DNA of 64,000 nt from Akanthomyces muscarius (taxonomy: Eukaryota > Ascomycota > Sordariomycetes > Hypocreales > Cordycipitaceae). Below, in pieces: positions 20,694-30,667 of this stretch. The notes under the pieces were generated by a model, which ran no database searches, was not told where the DNA came from, and saw only the letters and a program-made list of their open reading frames with translations. Made by a program: the position numbers and the translations under genes. Where the stretch lies: contig NC_079246.1 of NCBI RefSeq assembly GCF_028009165.1, forward strand, positions 2,790,001-2,854,000, given 5' to 3'. Each line of letters opens with the position of its first letter. Position 1 is the first letter of the stretch.

Positions 20694-21076
20694 TACCCTC
20701 AGGCGCAGACGGGCTTGTTTGCACATTCATGGTGGCGTAGGCAACGGCGTACATGTACATTTAGCGCGGTGTTTTGTGTGTGATTTCCTGCAATAGATTG
20801 TCCGAGGTTCTTGTTCGTTATGTTCCATCTATGGGTCTATTGCTACAAGACATATTGAACTGCCTTTTGAAAATTTAGTCGCCGGGTCCCGTTGCGGCTG
20901 TATAATGTCCTAGGTCAGGATCAAGGACTTTTTACGGGTGCTCCATCGTGGGTTGCTAGTGGGACCTAAGGGGGTGTAGCCTACCTACCTAAGCGTAGGT
21001 AGGCCCAGGTTGTTCGCTTCGAACCTCGCAGTCACAACATGAGCCGGCCTTCCGAGCTAATGTTACTTACGCCGCG
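20694..21076. other. Intergenic, MRM2 promoter
   Basis: 383 bp; inverted microrepeat CCTACCTA...TAGGTAGG at 20980-21003. No gene. Confidence 0.7.
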
Positions 21077-22301
21077 ATGAATCCTCCACATTGCTTGACT
21101 TTATATACTACCGGGCTGAGACGGCCCTCATTATGGAAGCGATGCACAGTCACTTCTCTTCGCTTCTCGTCATCCAACTCGAGGTGGAAGCAACGGCAAG
21201 GAAAGGATGCCTACGCGCGCGAGGCGAAGGTTCAGGGTCTCAAAAGCCGCGCCGCATTCAAGCTTCTTGAGGTTGGTTCCTGCCATAGTCATATCAAAAG
21301 GATAGCTCTAACGCCAGTTGATCAGATGGACGCAAAATATCACTTATTCAAACCCGGCGGTGTCGTGGTAGACTTGGTAGGTTATCCCCGGAGATTCTGG
21401 AGCAATTGACTCTAATATTTTAACAGGGTTACGCTCCAGGGAGCTGGTCACAGGTAGGTTGTGCAAACAAGATGATATGGTCAGCTACCAACCGCAAAGG
21501 TTGCTTTGGATCGAACTCGCCCTCGTGGCAAAATTATCGGTATCGACCTCATCCCAGCTGAACCTCCAAAGGGTGTTGCGACCTTTCAAGGAGATTTCCT
21601 TTCGCCAGATGTTCAGAAAATGGTAAAAGATTTCATATCCCAAAGTAGTCAAACTCCCCCCAAACGACAAGGGGTCAAAACAACGACAGAAAGCAGCTCC
21701 ACCATGGAGTTGGGCCAATCCAGCTACATTGATGTCGGACCGCCTGTAGCTGGGGCACAGTACAACGAAGCGCAAGTGGTGGATGTAAGTCTAACGACCA
21801 AAATTAACTCATAACATAGTAAACTAACGGCGCTGCAGATTGTATTAAGTGACATGTCAGCACCCTGGGAGCAAACATCCGGTTTCAATGTGAACAGCTT
21901 GAGTAATCCGTACCACAGGCTGATGAACACGAGCGGCGTGGTATTTCGTGACCATGCCGGGAGTATGGTGAGTGCAGTCTTCATGCCGCTCCCACGCTAC
22001 GTTTCATGTTAACAAAGCGGCTGCTTAGGATCTCTGCGACGCAGCATTACATTTCGCGGAAGAAACGCTCAAGACTGGCGGGCATTTCGTATGCAAGTTT
22101 TATCAGGGCTCGGAAGACAAGCTGCTGGAGCAAAGGCTCAAGAGAATGTTCTCCAAAGTCCACCGTGAAAAACCTGAATCGTCACGCAATGCAGGTGCTC
22201 AACCCCAACGTGAAACAACACGAAGAAACTAACCTCGTGACCAGGAAAGCAAGGAGGCATTCTTTGTCGCATTGCGACGGAGAGCTATAGCCAGAGATTG
22301 A
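21077..22301 (+). CDS. MRM2: Mitochondrial 21S rRNA uridine-2'-O-methyltransferase (RrmJ/FtsJ family)
   Basis: SAM-dependent 2'-O-methylation of a uridine in the mitochondrial large rRNA peptidyl-transferase region. Exons 21077-21271, 21326-21376, 21427-21453, 21500-21784, 21839-21967, 22029-22190 and 22245-22301 give 301 aa. The N-terminus is Arg/Ser-rich (mitochondrial presequence). The K-D-K-E tetrad is visible: Lys in SRAAFKLLE, the SAM site VVVDLGYAPGSWSQ, Asp in IVLSDMSAPWE, Lys in FVCKFYQG and Glu in ESKEAFFVALRRR. A Ser/Thr/Pro-rich insertion sits near residues 125-175. Keeping the last Glu needs a GC-AG intron (22191-22244); without it an in-frame TAA at 22230 removes the motif. Third exon is just 27 nt. 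Confidence 0.87.
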
Positions 22302-22541
22302 CGAGCTTGTCACCGCGACAGCACCCTACGTGTATAATATTAGCCATGGCAGCGCGTGTACAATCACAATGAAACGAAACAGCATCTGTCGTGTAATGTG
22401 TTCATAATTTTTTTTTCTGATACCGAGGCACGCCAATTCCATGCAAAATACATCGGCAGGGCGAGATTTTCAGCATTAATCGCCCATCTAGCGCCACACA
22501 CCAAATTCCGGCATTCTTCTCGTTCCCTCCCTGGTCTGAGC

Positions 22542-23364
22542 TTAGACCTTGAAACCGCGAGAGCGTCTGCGACCACGGGCGCGCTCGAACTTGCGACCCT
22601 TGGAGACAACATGGGGCTTCTATAGAAGTTGTTAGCGTCTATCAAAGTGGTGGACTGTGCATGGTAGTGTAAACGCACCTTGCCCTTGTGGGGGCCGAAG
22701 CCGAAGTGCTTGACAGCCTCGCGGCTGTTCTTGGGGCCACGAAGGATCAGGGTGTTGCTACCAGTAGGGGCACGGAGAGCAAGCTGGTCCAGAGTGATGG
22801 CCTCGCCACCGGCCGCGACAATGCGGGCACGGGCGGTCGCGGTGAAGCGGAGAGCAGCAACGGTCACCTTGGGGAAGGTGAGTAGGCGGTTGTCATCAGT
22901 GATGGTGCCGACAACAACAACCGTGCGCTTCTCGCCCTCCTTGCTGATGTTGGCAACGATGCGGGACAGAGAGACGGGAGGGCGGTTGATCTTGGACATA
23001 AAGAGACGGCGCAGAACAACCTTGTTGAAGGAAGAGTCGGTACGACCTAGGTTTTGTCAGTATTCGAGATTGGATCGTCATGGTTCGCAGGGCTTGCGTA
23101 CGGGCAAGGAAGCGGTAAAGCTTTACCAAGAGTTTGAGGTAGACATTGTCGCTCTTGGGCGCCTTGCGGTGCGTCGACTTGACGTGGTGGCGGTCGAGAT
23201 CGATACCTATAGGATGAAGCAATCGTCAGCCTAAAATCTTGTGTATGCTCATGCGGGTTCTCAATCTTCCGAGGAAGAGGAACTCCTTGACCGCAGAAAG
23301 AACTCCCTAGGGAAGTCTTTCCACTCGCACACGGAGGCTGTTGTTTGATGCTTCACGTACCCAT
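22542..23364 (-). CDS. RPL18: 60S ribosomal protein eL18
   Basis: Structural protein of the cytosolic large subunit. Exons (minus) 23364-23361 (ATGG), 23206-23102, 23046-22679 and 22619-22542 give 184 aa (yeast 186). The first exon holds only the start codon plus one base; donor GTACGT follows at once. Blocks seen: [88 protein letters not shown] and the basic end [17 protein letters not shown]. The final exon (25 codons) lies 240 bp from the end of convergent MRM2. A promoter-proximal small open frame lies head-to-head, 46 bp away. Firm call. Confidence 0.96.
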
Positions 23365-24249
23365 TTTGTCGGTTGGTTTGCTGAGAGTTAATAAAGAATT
23401 CCCCCAGGTGTGATGGTTGGCGACAGCGAATTTCGAGAAGCCCAGTCTCTGACTTTTCTGGGTGGGCCCTGGATCTTCCGCGTGGGAGAGTTTGTGGGCG
23501 GTGGGCTTCGGCAGTTAGGGCATTTTGCTGAAGCCCATCCAGTTTTAGCCAGTGGCATCGCGCTGCTTTTCTTCCTGTTTTATTGGGTCAAGCTTCGTGA
23601 CCTACCCCACTAAGGAGCCTAAACGGCCAGAAAGAGCCAGGGCGTGAGCCTTGACCAGGATAGTGCAGAGGTAAGGTAATGAGTGGAAGAAGGCTCAATG
23701 CGTGTATGGATTCAAAATACGTCTGTGATTTTAGTCCCCTACCTAGGTATGTGCTTTGAATCGAAATTTTCGTATTTGTGCCAAACGATCACCATCTGTA
23801 CATGGTGGCACAAACATCTGTTATTGGTGATGGCTGTTAACTCACTAGGCAGTTAAAGAGATTCGTTGATTCGGAAACTGAAGCATTTCAACGCAGCATT
23901 ACCAGTGGCTCAGCGTTACGCTAATCCACAGCAGTACCTATGTAAGTACCTATGCATTCCCGTTTCCCACCAGTGACCATACAGCATGCGCGGGAGATAT
24001 CTAAACTACACTATTAATGTGTAGCTATTATGCTCATTCATGGTGATGTCTATATATTATTGCACAACTGGTGTTTTGCCTATTCAAGTGCCCATGCGAC
24101 CCATCATCACTACTACTATCTATATATATATGCGCAATCTCCGACATCTTTTCTAGTACATTACAAAAGAACGCTGTGGCTCAAGCAGATGATGGACAAA
24201 GGGAATAATGCCTCTAGGAACTCTCACCGCCTTGTTTTTTATACACGCG
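23365..24249. other. Intergenic, RPL18 promoter side
   Basis: 885 bp. Contains a small possible gene at 23410-23613 (listed), the palindrome TACCTAGGTA at 23740-23749, TACCTATG repeats near 23935-23953 and a CTATCTATATATATATG run near 24117. Otherwise nothing. Confidence 0.6.
23410..23613 (+). CDS. Possible 67-aa single-pass membrane protein (uncertain)
   Basis: Open frame with an ATG 46 bp from the divergent RPL18 start. The protein has a soluble N-terminal half with FREAQSLTFLGGPWIF and a C-terminal hydrophobic segment ASGIALLFFLFYWV followed by KLRDLPH, as in a tail-anchored protein. No family recognised and no intron. It overlaps what must be the RPL18 promoter, so it may be a chance frame; codon use is not strongly biased. 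Confidence 0.3.
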   Translation: MMVGDSEFREAQSLTFLGGPWIFRVGEFVGGGLRQLGHFAEAHPVLASGIALLFFLFYWVKLRDLPH

Positions 24250-25472
24250 CTATTGGGACATCTCGTCAGCTTCTGGCTTGAGGCTTGCGATGAAATCGCG
24301 GGTGACTTCGAAGCTAAGCCAACTGGACGCCATGCTCGGCGCAACCTTCAACAAGTTCGGCACAATACCCTTGTAGAGGCCCTTGACTCCTTCTTGGGCC
24401 ACAATCACTCTCACTGCGTCAGCGAGCGATTTGTACCTGTAGCCCATTCCGGACATAGTATTGATCTGGAATCGCCGACGCAAAACGTCGCTGATGGACG
24501 ACGTTAGCATTATCACAACAAAAGGAAATCCAAGCATGGCTTACAATGGGTACGTGCAGGTCTGAGCCACGGCTCCGGAGACGGCACCAGCAAGCAGCTT
24601 GCGGGGTGCGCTGGGGTTCTTATCGCCTTCTGGTGTTAAATACTTCCTGACAGATTCGTAAACCATGAAGTTGAGTCCGACCTAAACTACGTTAATTTCA
24701 TCGTCGAACTGCATTGTCAAGGTTTACGCACATATGGTGCCACGCCAGCCACTGTTGGTATAATTCCACGATACAGTGCCGCTGTACCGCCTTCGTTTCT
24801 ATACATTGTAGCCATTGTTGACCACATGCCAGGCAGCTGCTGTGGACGGTTGCCCAGCTCGGTAAAGCTCGCTGATTGAATCGACAAACGAGTTCTGACA
24901 ATGTCAAGGGGATATGTAAGAAACACGGACGTAATGCCAGCGATTCCACCACAAATTAAGCGTGTAAGGGCACTTAAGTCAGCCCCGGGCGTCGTCTCGA
25001 ATAGGTGCTAGGGCGCCAAGTTAGTGAGAATGCTCAAAATAGAATGTCCTTGCCCGGCATACCCGCTTGTAAAAGTTGTAGCTGCTGAATTGTACTGCAG
25101 AGTAGGGCACGATACGGATGCAGTTTGTTCCGTTTCCTCTCATGAACCCTCTCCATCCCTCTTCCCTCCACATCTTAGCCAGTGCTTGGCCAACCGACAT
25201 TTTATAGGCATCTCGCCCAACGCTCTGCACCTGCATAAGAATCTTTAGGCGCTCGAGAGGGGAGACAACGGTTCTTGAGACTGCACCAGCAACGCCACCT
25301 CCGCAAAACGCAGCAACAACCGGTTGGGAGAGCCACTCGCGAATACCTCGAAATTGGACATCGGCCGGCCCTTGAGGCTTCGTCGCATCAGAGATGGGCT
25401 GATTGATGTCAGCGAATGGTGCCTGCTTGAAAGGAGGAACCCCCTTGTCAATTGGGTACATACCGTCGACAT
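24250..25472 (-). CDS. Mitochondrial carrier protein, YPR011C-like (adenylyl-sulfate/nucleotide type)
   Basis: Six-helix inner-membrane solute carrier. Exons (minus) 25472-25464, 25398-25063, 25007-24732, 24681-24545 and 24490-24250, 332 aa. All three carrier signatures PX[DE]XX[KR] are present: SPLERLK, YPLDIVRTR and YPFDVLRRR, each followed by the matching G-containing helix (GFMRGNGTNCIRI, ALYRGIIPTVAGV, GLYKGIVPNLLKV). The sequence is closest, from memory, to yeast YPR011C, which moves adenosine 5'-phosphosulfate and PAPS; SLC25A42-type CoA carriers are related, so substrate is not settled. The start MSTPISDATKP needs a 9-nt first exon with a good CTGAC branch site; an unspliced start at 25461 is the alternative. 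Confidence 0.88.
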
Positions 25473-26385
25473 TCTGACAGAGTATTGCTTCAGCGCAAAT
25501 TTTGTGTCTCCTTGATGAATGCTATGCGCATCTAGGCGCTATTCTTTAAAATGCGCCGGCGTTTCCAGTCTACCAATGTGCTGCCTTTCACCTCGTCTAT
25601 CCGGCACGCCTTCGCTTTCGACCAGTATTCGCCTTTCAAAGCCTTATCCCAGGCCGTAGTTGACCTCCTTTAGTCGTCCGTACTGGTGAACTGTCGCGCA
25701 GGGCCACCGGTTGTCGTTTTGGCCAGGACCCTGGGTCAGCGCGAACGTGGCGCTAGGTCGATTTCCCCTGGCCAGTCAGACGAGCAGTCGTGCACGAGGC
25801 AGTAACAGGACGTCGGTAAATGTCGTCAGCGAGCGGACGGATGCAGATGCAGTCGAACTTTGGTCGGTTCTCAAAAAAGATAGGCTTAAGGAATTGTTCG
25901 GGTCAGGCCGGTAGGAAACGCGCCTATTTTTCTGGTTGGCGAGTCCCTCGGGTTATTATCGGCCATGGCACTGCAAAATAACTGGGCGCTGAAAAGCTGG
26001 GGCCGCCCTCCACACTGTAAGTCAGAGCAGCCATACAAATACAGCCATTTTCTATCCCCGATTTTCGCGGCACTGCGCAAGTTTGGGGGCCATATAGATG
26101 GTTTAAAGCACCCGGCTACAAATGGAACAAATTCTTACATTCAACCTATATAACAAGGTTCCACGGAGCCAATTAAAAGCATGGAAAGCAAGGTGGCTAT
26201 GGCAATTGGCAGGACTGAAGTCCCTCAACAGCCAGGTTTCTACGTAATACATGGTTTATCCCCTCGAACAGAAACGCGCCGTTGCGTACGTCACCGGGCA
26301 GCTTGCCAGTAGAATACACAACAGATGGGAAATACTTGACCAGGCGTCTCCAGGGGTTTTTCGCTGGCGACCGAGCCGATAGCAA
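25473..26385. other. Intergenic, carrier promoter and SR gene 3' flank
   Basis: 913 bp; only short non-protein-like frames (for example 25711-25914). No repeat or RNA recognised. Confidence 0.65.
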
Positions 26386-27612
26386 TTACTCGGCGACATC
26401 AAGATCCTCAGGAGCTGGGGGAGGACTCTCAACAGCTGCATCACGTCAGCTTCGACTCTTAACTATCGATCGATTTGGCACTCACGCTTTCTTTCATCGC
26501 CATTGGCGCCATTTTCTCTTCTGTCGCGGTCATCGCGATCGTCACGGTCGTCACGATCATCGCGGTCGTCCTTAGCATCACGGTCACGGTCCCTGCATCT
26601 GATGTTAAGTCATTTTCAAGCGCTCTTTAAATTCTTGCAGCACTGACCGATTATCGGGGCTGCGCGATCTGTCGCGGTCTCTGCGGCTGTCGCGGTCGTA
26701 GTCACGATCCCGGTCACGGCGGTCTTCCTTGCGAGGGGAGTAGTCTCGCGTGCTCCGTCTAGGAGAAGGAGATCTGCCACGTCGAGGGGAACGGGCCGGG
26801 CGGCGATCGCGATCGCGACCAGACTCGAAGCGCCAGGACGCCGAAGGGGGAGTTCTTGCCCACTAAAAAGGTTAGCCAAGTGAAACAAGCAGCCATGTCT
26901 AAGTTCGGCGGTACCTCAATCTTCAGAGTGTCATCGCGGCCGATGCGCTTGTTGTGCATCTCATGATAGGCGTCATCAGCATCACGACGATCCTCGTACT
27001 CGACGAAAGCAAAGCTTTGAATAATTAGAATGTAGACGGCAAAATATGTAACTTTTATATCAAACTCACAGTCTGCTTGAAGTAGATCGCGGCGCAGGGA
27101 TATCGCAGCGTACCAGGCGACCGTAGCTGTTCAGAGATGCAGTTAGTAAATGCTTCTTGAGCTTCGGAGAGGATTTCCCGAGAAGCCCGTTCAACTCAAT
27201 GAGCTCAAGTACTAGCGTACTCCATTACACATGGATTACGAATGGAGACCTTCCAGCATATTGGAGGCCGATGAACCGACGGCGCACAGTGACGCATGGC
27301 AAATGGGTAATCGGGATCTGGACGATCGCGAGGGCACGAGATGCGCGAGGGCGGCGGCGACGCGGGCAGAGGAGTTCCTCATGCAGAGCGATCGGTGACT
27401 CGAGGATAGATGTCGTATCCGACGGGGAGAGGAGCGCGTGTATGGGTGCGGACGAGGGCGGCGAGGGCGAGGGCGAGGGCGAGGGCGAGGGCGTGGGCGA
27501 GGGCGAGGACGTGAGCGTGGTTGACATACCGTTCGAACTCGTAGGCGAGGTCGCGAGCGCGGGTGCCGTGGCTAAAACCGGTCACGTATAGGGTTTGGCT
27601 GCCGCGAGACAT
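26386..27612 (-). CDS. srp1: SR-family splicing factor, Srp1-like
   Basis: RNA-binding SR protein acting in pre-mRNA splicing. Exons (minus) 27612-27530, 27126-27070, 27014-26915, 26862-26648, 26592-26486 and 26435-26386, 203 aa. Residues 1-77 form one RRM: RNP2 TLYVTGF, RNP1-like RLFAFVEYED, and DDAYHEMHNKRI. Then comes an RS/RD tail: RRPARSPRRGRSPSPRRS followed by many Arg-Asp dipeptides (DRDRDYDRDSRRDRDRSRSP) and a repeated DDR unit, ending APEDLDVAE. S. pombe Srp1 begins almost identically. The first intron is 403 nt, far longer than its neighbours, and holds a hexamer array; long introns in SR genes often host autoregulatory splicing, which is inference here. Divergent from ARE2. Confidence 0.93.
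27454..27508 (+). repeat. GAGGGC hexamer array inside SR-gene intron 1
   Basis: About nine degenerate copies of GAGGGC (plus strand), that is GCCCTC on the transcribed strand, starting roughly 20 nt after the 5' splice site of the 403-nt intron. Likely slippage-prone. Confidence 0.8.
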
Positions 27613-28242
27613 GGTTCAGAAGTTTAATGCAGCTTCTCTCGAAAGAGTTGACAGCAGGTGATGTAGGCGGATGAACGAGAAGAATTCAGAAAGTTGTTTG
27701 TCTTGAACATGCGACAATGTCGACTGGAAGGATTTAGAATGCGTCCAAAATGCACATGTGGGGCGATTAGATAATCATATTTTTTTTTCAATCGCAACGT
27801 CATAGCTACATCCAATTGCGGAGCACCCAGACTGAGCTGCAGACCAGCCATCGACCTGGGACAAGCATCGATGCCCAGTCACTTAGAGTCCGTATTCATT
27901 GCTGACGTTTCAACCCGTATTTTTCATACTTTTTATAGTCCTTGACCAGATTCTCGCTCAGACGAACTCCATTAAGCCGAAGACGCTGCGGTACTGCTGA
28001 GCGCGCGCACTTAGATCAGGCACTTTACGCCCCCAACAGCACCGTCATTATTCGTTACAACCAAGCTACTCGCTTTATATATCTGTGACAGTTTTAGCTT
28101 CACAGGTTTTAACAAGGTTCGGTAGGGTGTGTCTCGCGACGGGGTTGCTAAAGCAATCTGCATTCTTCAAGGGAGTCAATCTTGAATTATCGGTCTGCCT
28201 TGACACTGGGTAGCTGTAAAAAACGACAGTGTGGAAAAAACA
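27613..28242. other. Divergent promoter, SR gene and ARE2
   Basis: 630 bp without a gene; T/A-rich around 27779. Nothing specific. Confidence 0.65.
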
Positions 28243-30484
28243 ATGTTGAATTACACGACGAAAAAGCATCCGGAAAATCCTCAGACAGGAAATCCGGATG
28301 TGCATTTCAGTGAGGGGGAGGGAAGTCATGTGGAAGTGACGTCTCCGACACAATCATCTTATCCAACACTAAATCGCATCAATGATCCAAGTATGCCATC
28401 AGAGATGCAGAGCGTGGAAGACTATGATGATAATCTTCGCCCCAAAATGCTTTCTGCGCTTGATTCTCAAGTACAAAGCAAGCACGAACAAAAAGAAGGT
28501 CTGAGTGGTCGACGAAGTACTTCAGCGTCACAGTCCAACAGTCAGGGTGGCAATGGCATCAAGCATGATTCCGGACTTCAATTGGGGGGTTCTGCCAGCA
28601 CTTCAGACCACGTCCGGCCGGAACGGGCTAGAAAATTCAAAGATTTGGTCTTTTTGCGCCAAGTGTCAACATTTGACGCCCAAAGTGAAGCTGCCGCCAA
28701 CAGCCCATTCCACGGTTTCTATAATCTTTTCTGGCTTTCAGTGGCACTGATGATTTGCAAAATATCTGCAAGCAATTGGCGAACCTACGGGAATCTTCTG
28801 GGGCCTAGCGACATTTTAAAGTCTATGTTTCATAGAGACGGTGCGTGCATACCTGACGAGACTGACAATTACGTACTAATCTGCTCCAGTTGTTGTCTTA
28901 CTACTTTCTGACGGCATTATGTGTGGCTTGACAGCAGTCACCTGGTTTCTGCAGAAGCTTGTGTTGGTTAACATCGTGAACTGGGACCGACAGGGCTGGG
29001 TATTGCAACATGTAAGACAGACAAACCACCACCAGAAGTTGACTAACTGGCTACAAGATATGGCAAGCATTATTTATTGCTGGAGCTGTAAAATGGACTA
29101 TACATCGAGATTGGTCGTGGACACATACGGTATTCTTTGTCTTGCACGCTCTCGTTATGCTCATGAAGCAGCATTCATACGCATTTTACAACGGTCATTT
29201 ATCAACCATGTATCACAGACGACAAATGCTTCTCGACAAGCTCAAGAAGCTCGGGTTTCTCGACTGCACAAAAGATCCCTCGACTGATTCGCTAATCTTC
29301 GAATTGTCGATTTCGCCCTTGAGCACTTCTTTATCCAGTGGACACCACTCTGATTGCAGTTCGCCAGGCGGTAAATCCGCTCGCTTCGACGCAGATAATA
29401 TTTTAAAGACCATTGATACTGCCAAAACTCTTGGTCATGAGCAATTGTCTTTGATTAAAAGGGCTATCAAGGACGAAGTTGATTGTCTTGGCGACGAGCT
29501 CAAGGGCACAGCGAGCAACTCATCGAATGTATACCCGCACAATCTTACTTTCTTGGGTCACTACGAATGGATTCCGCTACCTACTGTGGTTTATGAACTC
29601 GAATACCCTCGACTCGAGAAGATTAACTGGGGTTATCTTGCTGAAAAGGTCGCCGCAATGATTGGTATTATTTTTGTGATGATCCAGGTTTCTCAGTACT
29701 ACATATGTATGATTACCCCAAATACAATCAGCACTCCAGTCGCTGACTCATAGGTTGGAGATCCGGTTGTTCTGGTAACCATCGAGATGAGAGAAAGCAA
29801 TATGCCTCTAGCCGCAAGGTTTAAAGAATTTCCATGGTTACTGGGTGACTTGATATTTCCTTTCATGATGGAGTATTTGGTATGAGTACCACTCTTCTTT
29901 GCAGATTCCAATCTAACAGACAATCTAGCTTACGTGGTACCTGATATGGGAAACAGTCCTCAACATTTTAGCAGAGTTGACCTGCTTTGCGGATCGACAC
30001 TTTTATGACGCTTGGTGGAACAGCGGTAATCAAAGCTCTCTCTCATGTCTGGCCGTTTTCAAGCTATGGCTAATTTCATGTCACAGTGTCTTGGGACCAG
30101 TTTGCGCGAGACTGGAATCGCCCAGTCCATATCTTCCTTCTTCGCCATGTTTACCACAGCTCTATATCGTCATTGAAAGTCAACAAGCATACAGCGACCA
30201 TCATCACATTTTTTCTTTCCGCTTGCGTTCATGAATTCATCATGTGGTGCATCTTCAAAAAGCTTCGTGGGTATTTGCTTGTCTTGCAAATGTGTCAATT
30301 GCCGGTACGTCAAGAGTTTGAGTGTCGTTTCACGAGCGTAGGGAAAACTACTAATCATAAACAGCTTGTTCGTTTGAGTCAGACAAGCTGGTTGAGGGAC
30401 CGGAAAACATTAGGTAATCTGATTTTTTGGCTCGGTATATATACAGGACCGAGCGTTTTGTGCAGTTTATATCTTATTCTGTGA
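28243..30484 (+). CDS. ARE2: Sterol O-acyltransferase (ACAT/ARE, MBOAT family)
   Basis: ER membrane enzyme esterifying sterols with acyl-CoA for lipid droplets. Exons 28243-28840, 28890-29011, 29058-29706, 29761-29879, 29929-30025, 30087-30304 and 30365-30484, 640 aa. Residues 1-130 are hydrophilic and Ser-rich; hydrophobic helices follow from FYNLFWLSVALMI. MBOAT blocks: MKQHSYAFYNGHLS, RFKEFPWLLGDLIFPFMMEY, SWDQFARDWNRPVH and FFLSACVHEFIMW with the catalytic His. The acyl-CoA motif FYxDWWN reads FYDAWWN, so the conserved Asp is Ala. The last intron (30305-30364, 60 nt) contains no stop and keeps the frame. Base composition is more AT-rich than neighbours. The gene ends 183 bp from fimbrin. 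Confidence 0.92.
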
Positions 30485-30667
30485 AGCGAAGGTTGCTCCA
30501 GCTCCTCGATCATAATCTACAATACCTGAGATTGGCATGTGGACTCTTCCCGGCGCATTTTTATTGATGATTTCAAATTCAATTCGAGTTCACGGCATAA
30601 TGACAATGTCGCTCTTCTTGGGCTAAACTATTTTTTAAGCACAAGGCACTTTGGCCTACTCTCGCTT

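Noticed and set aside
25711..25914. 67-codon plus-strand open frame upstream of the carrier gene
   Set aside because: Composition is random-like, with no hydrophobic or helical pattern.
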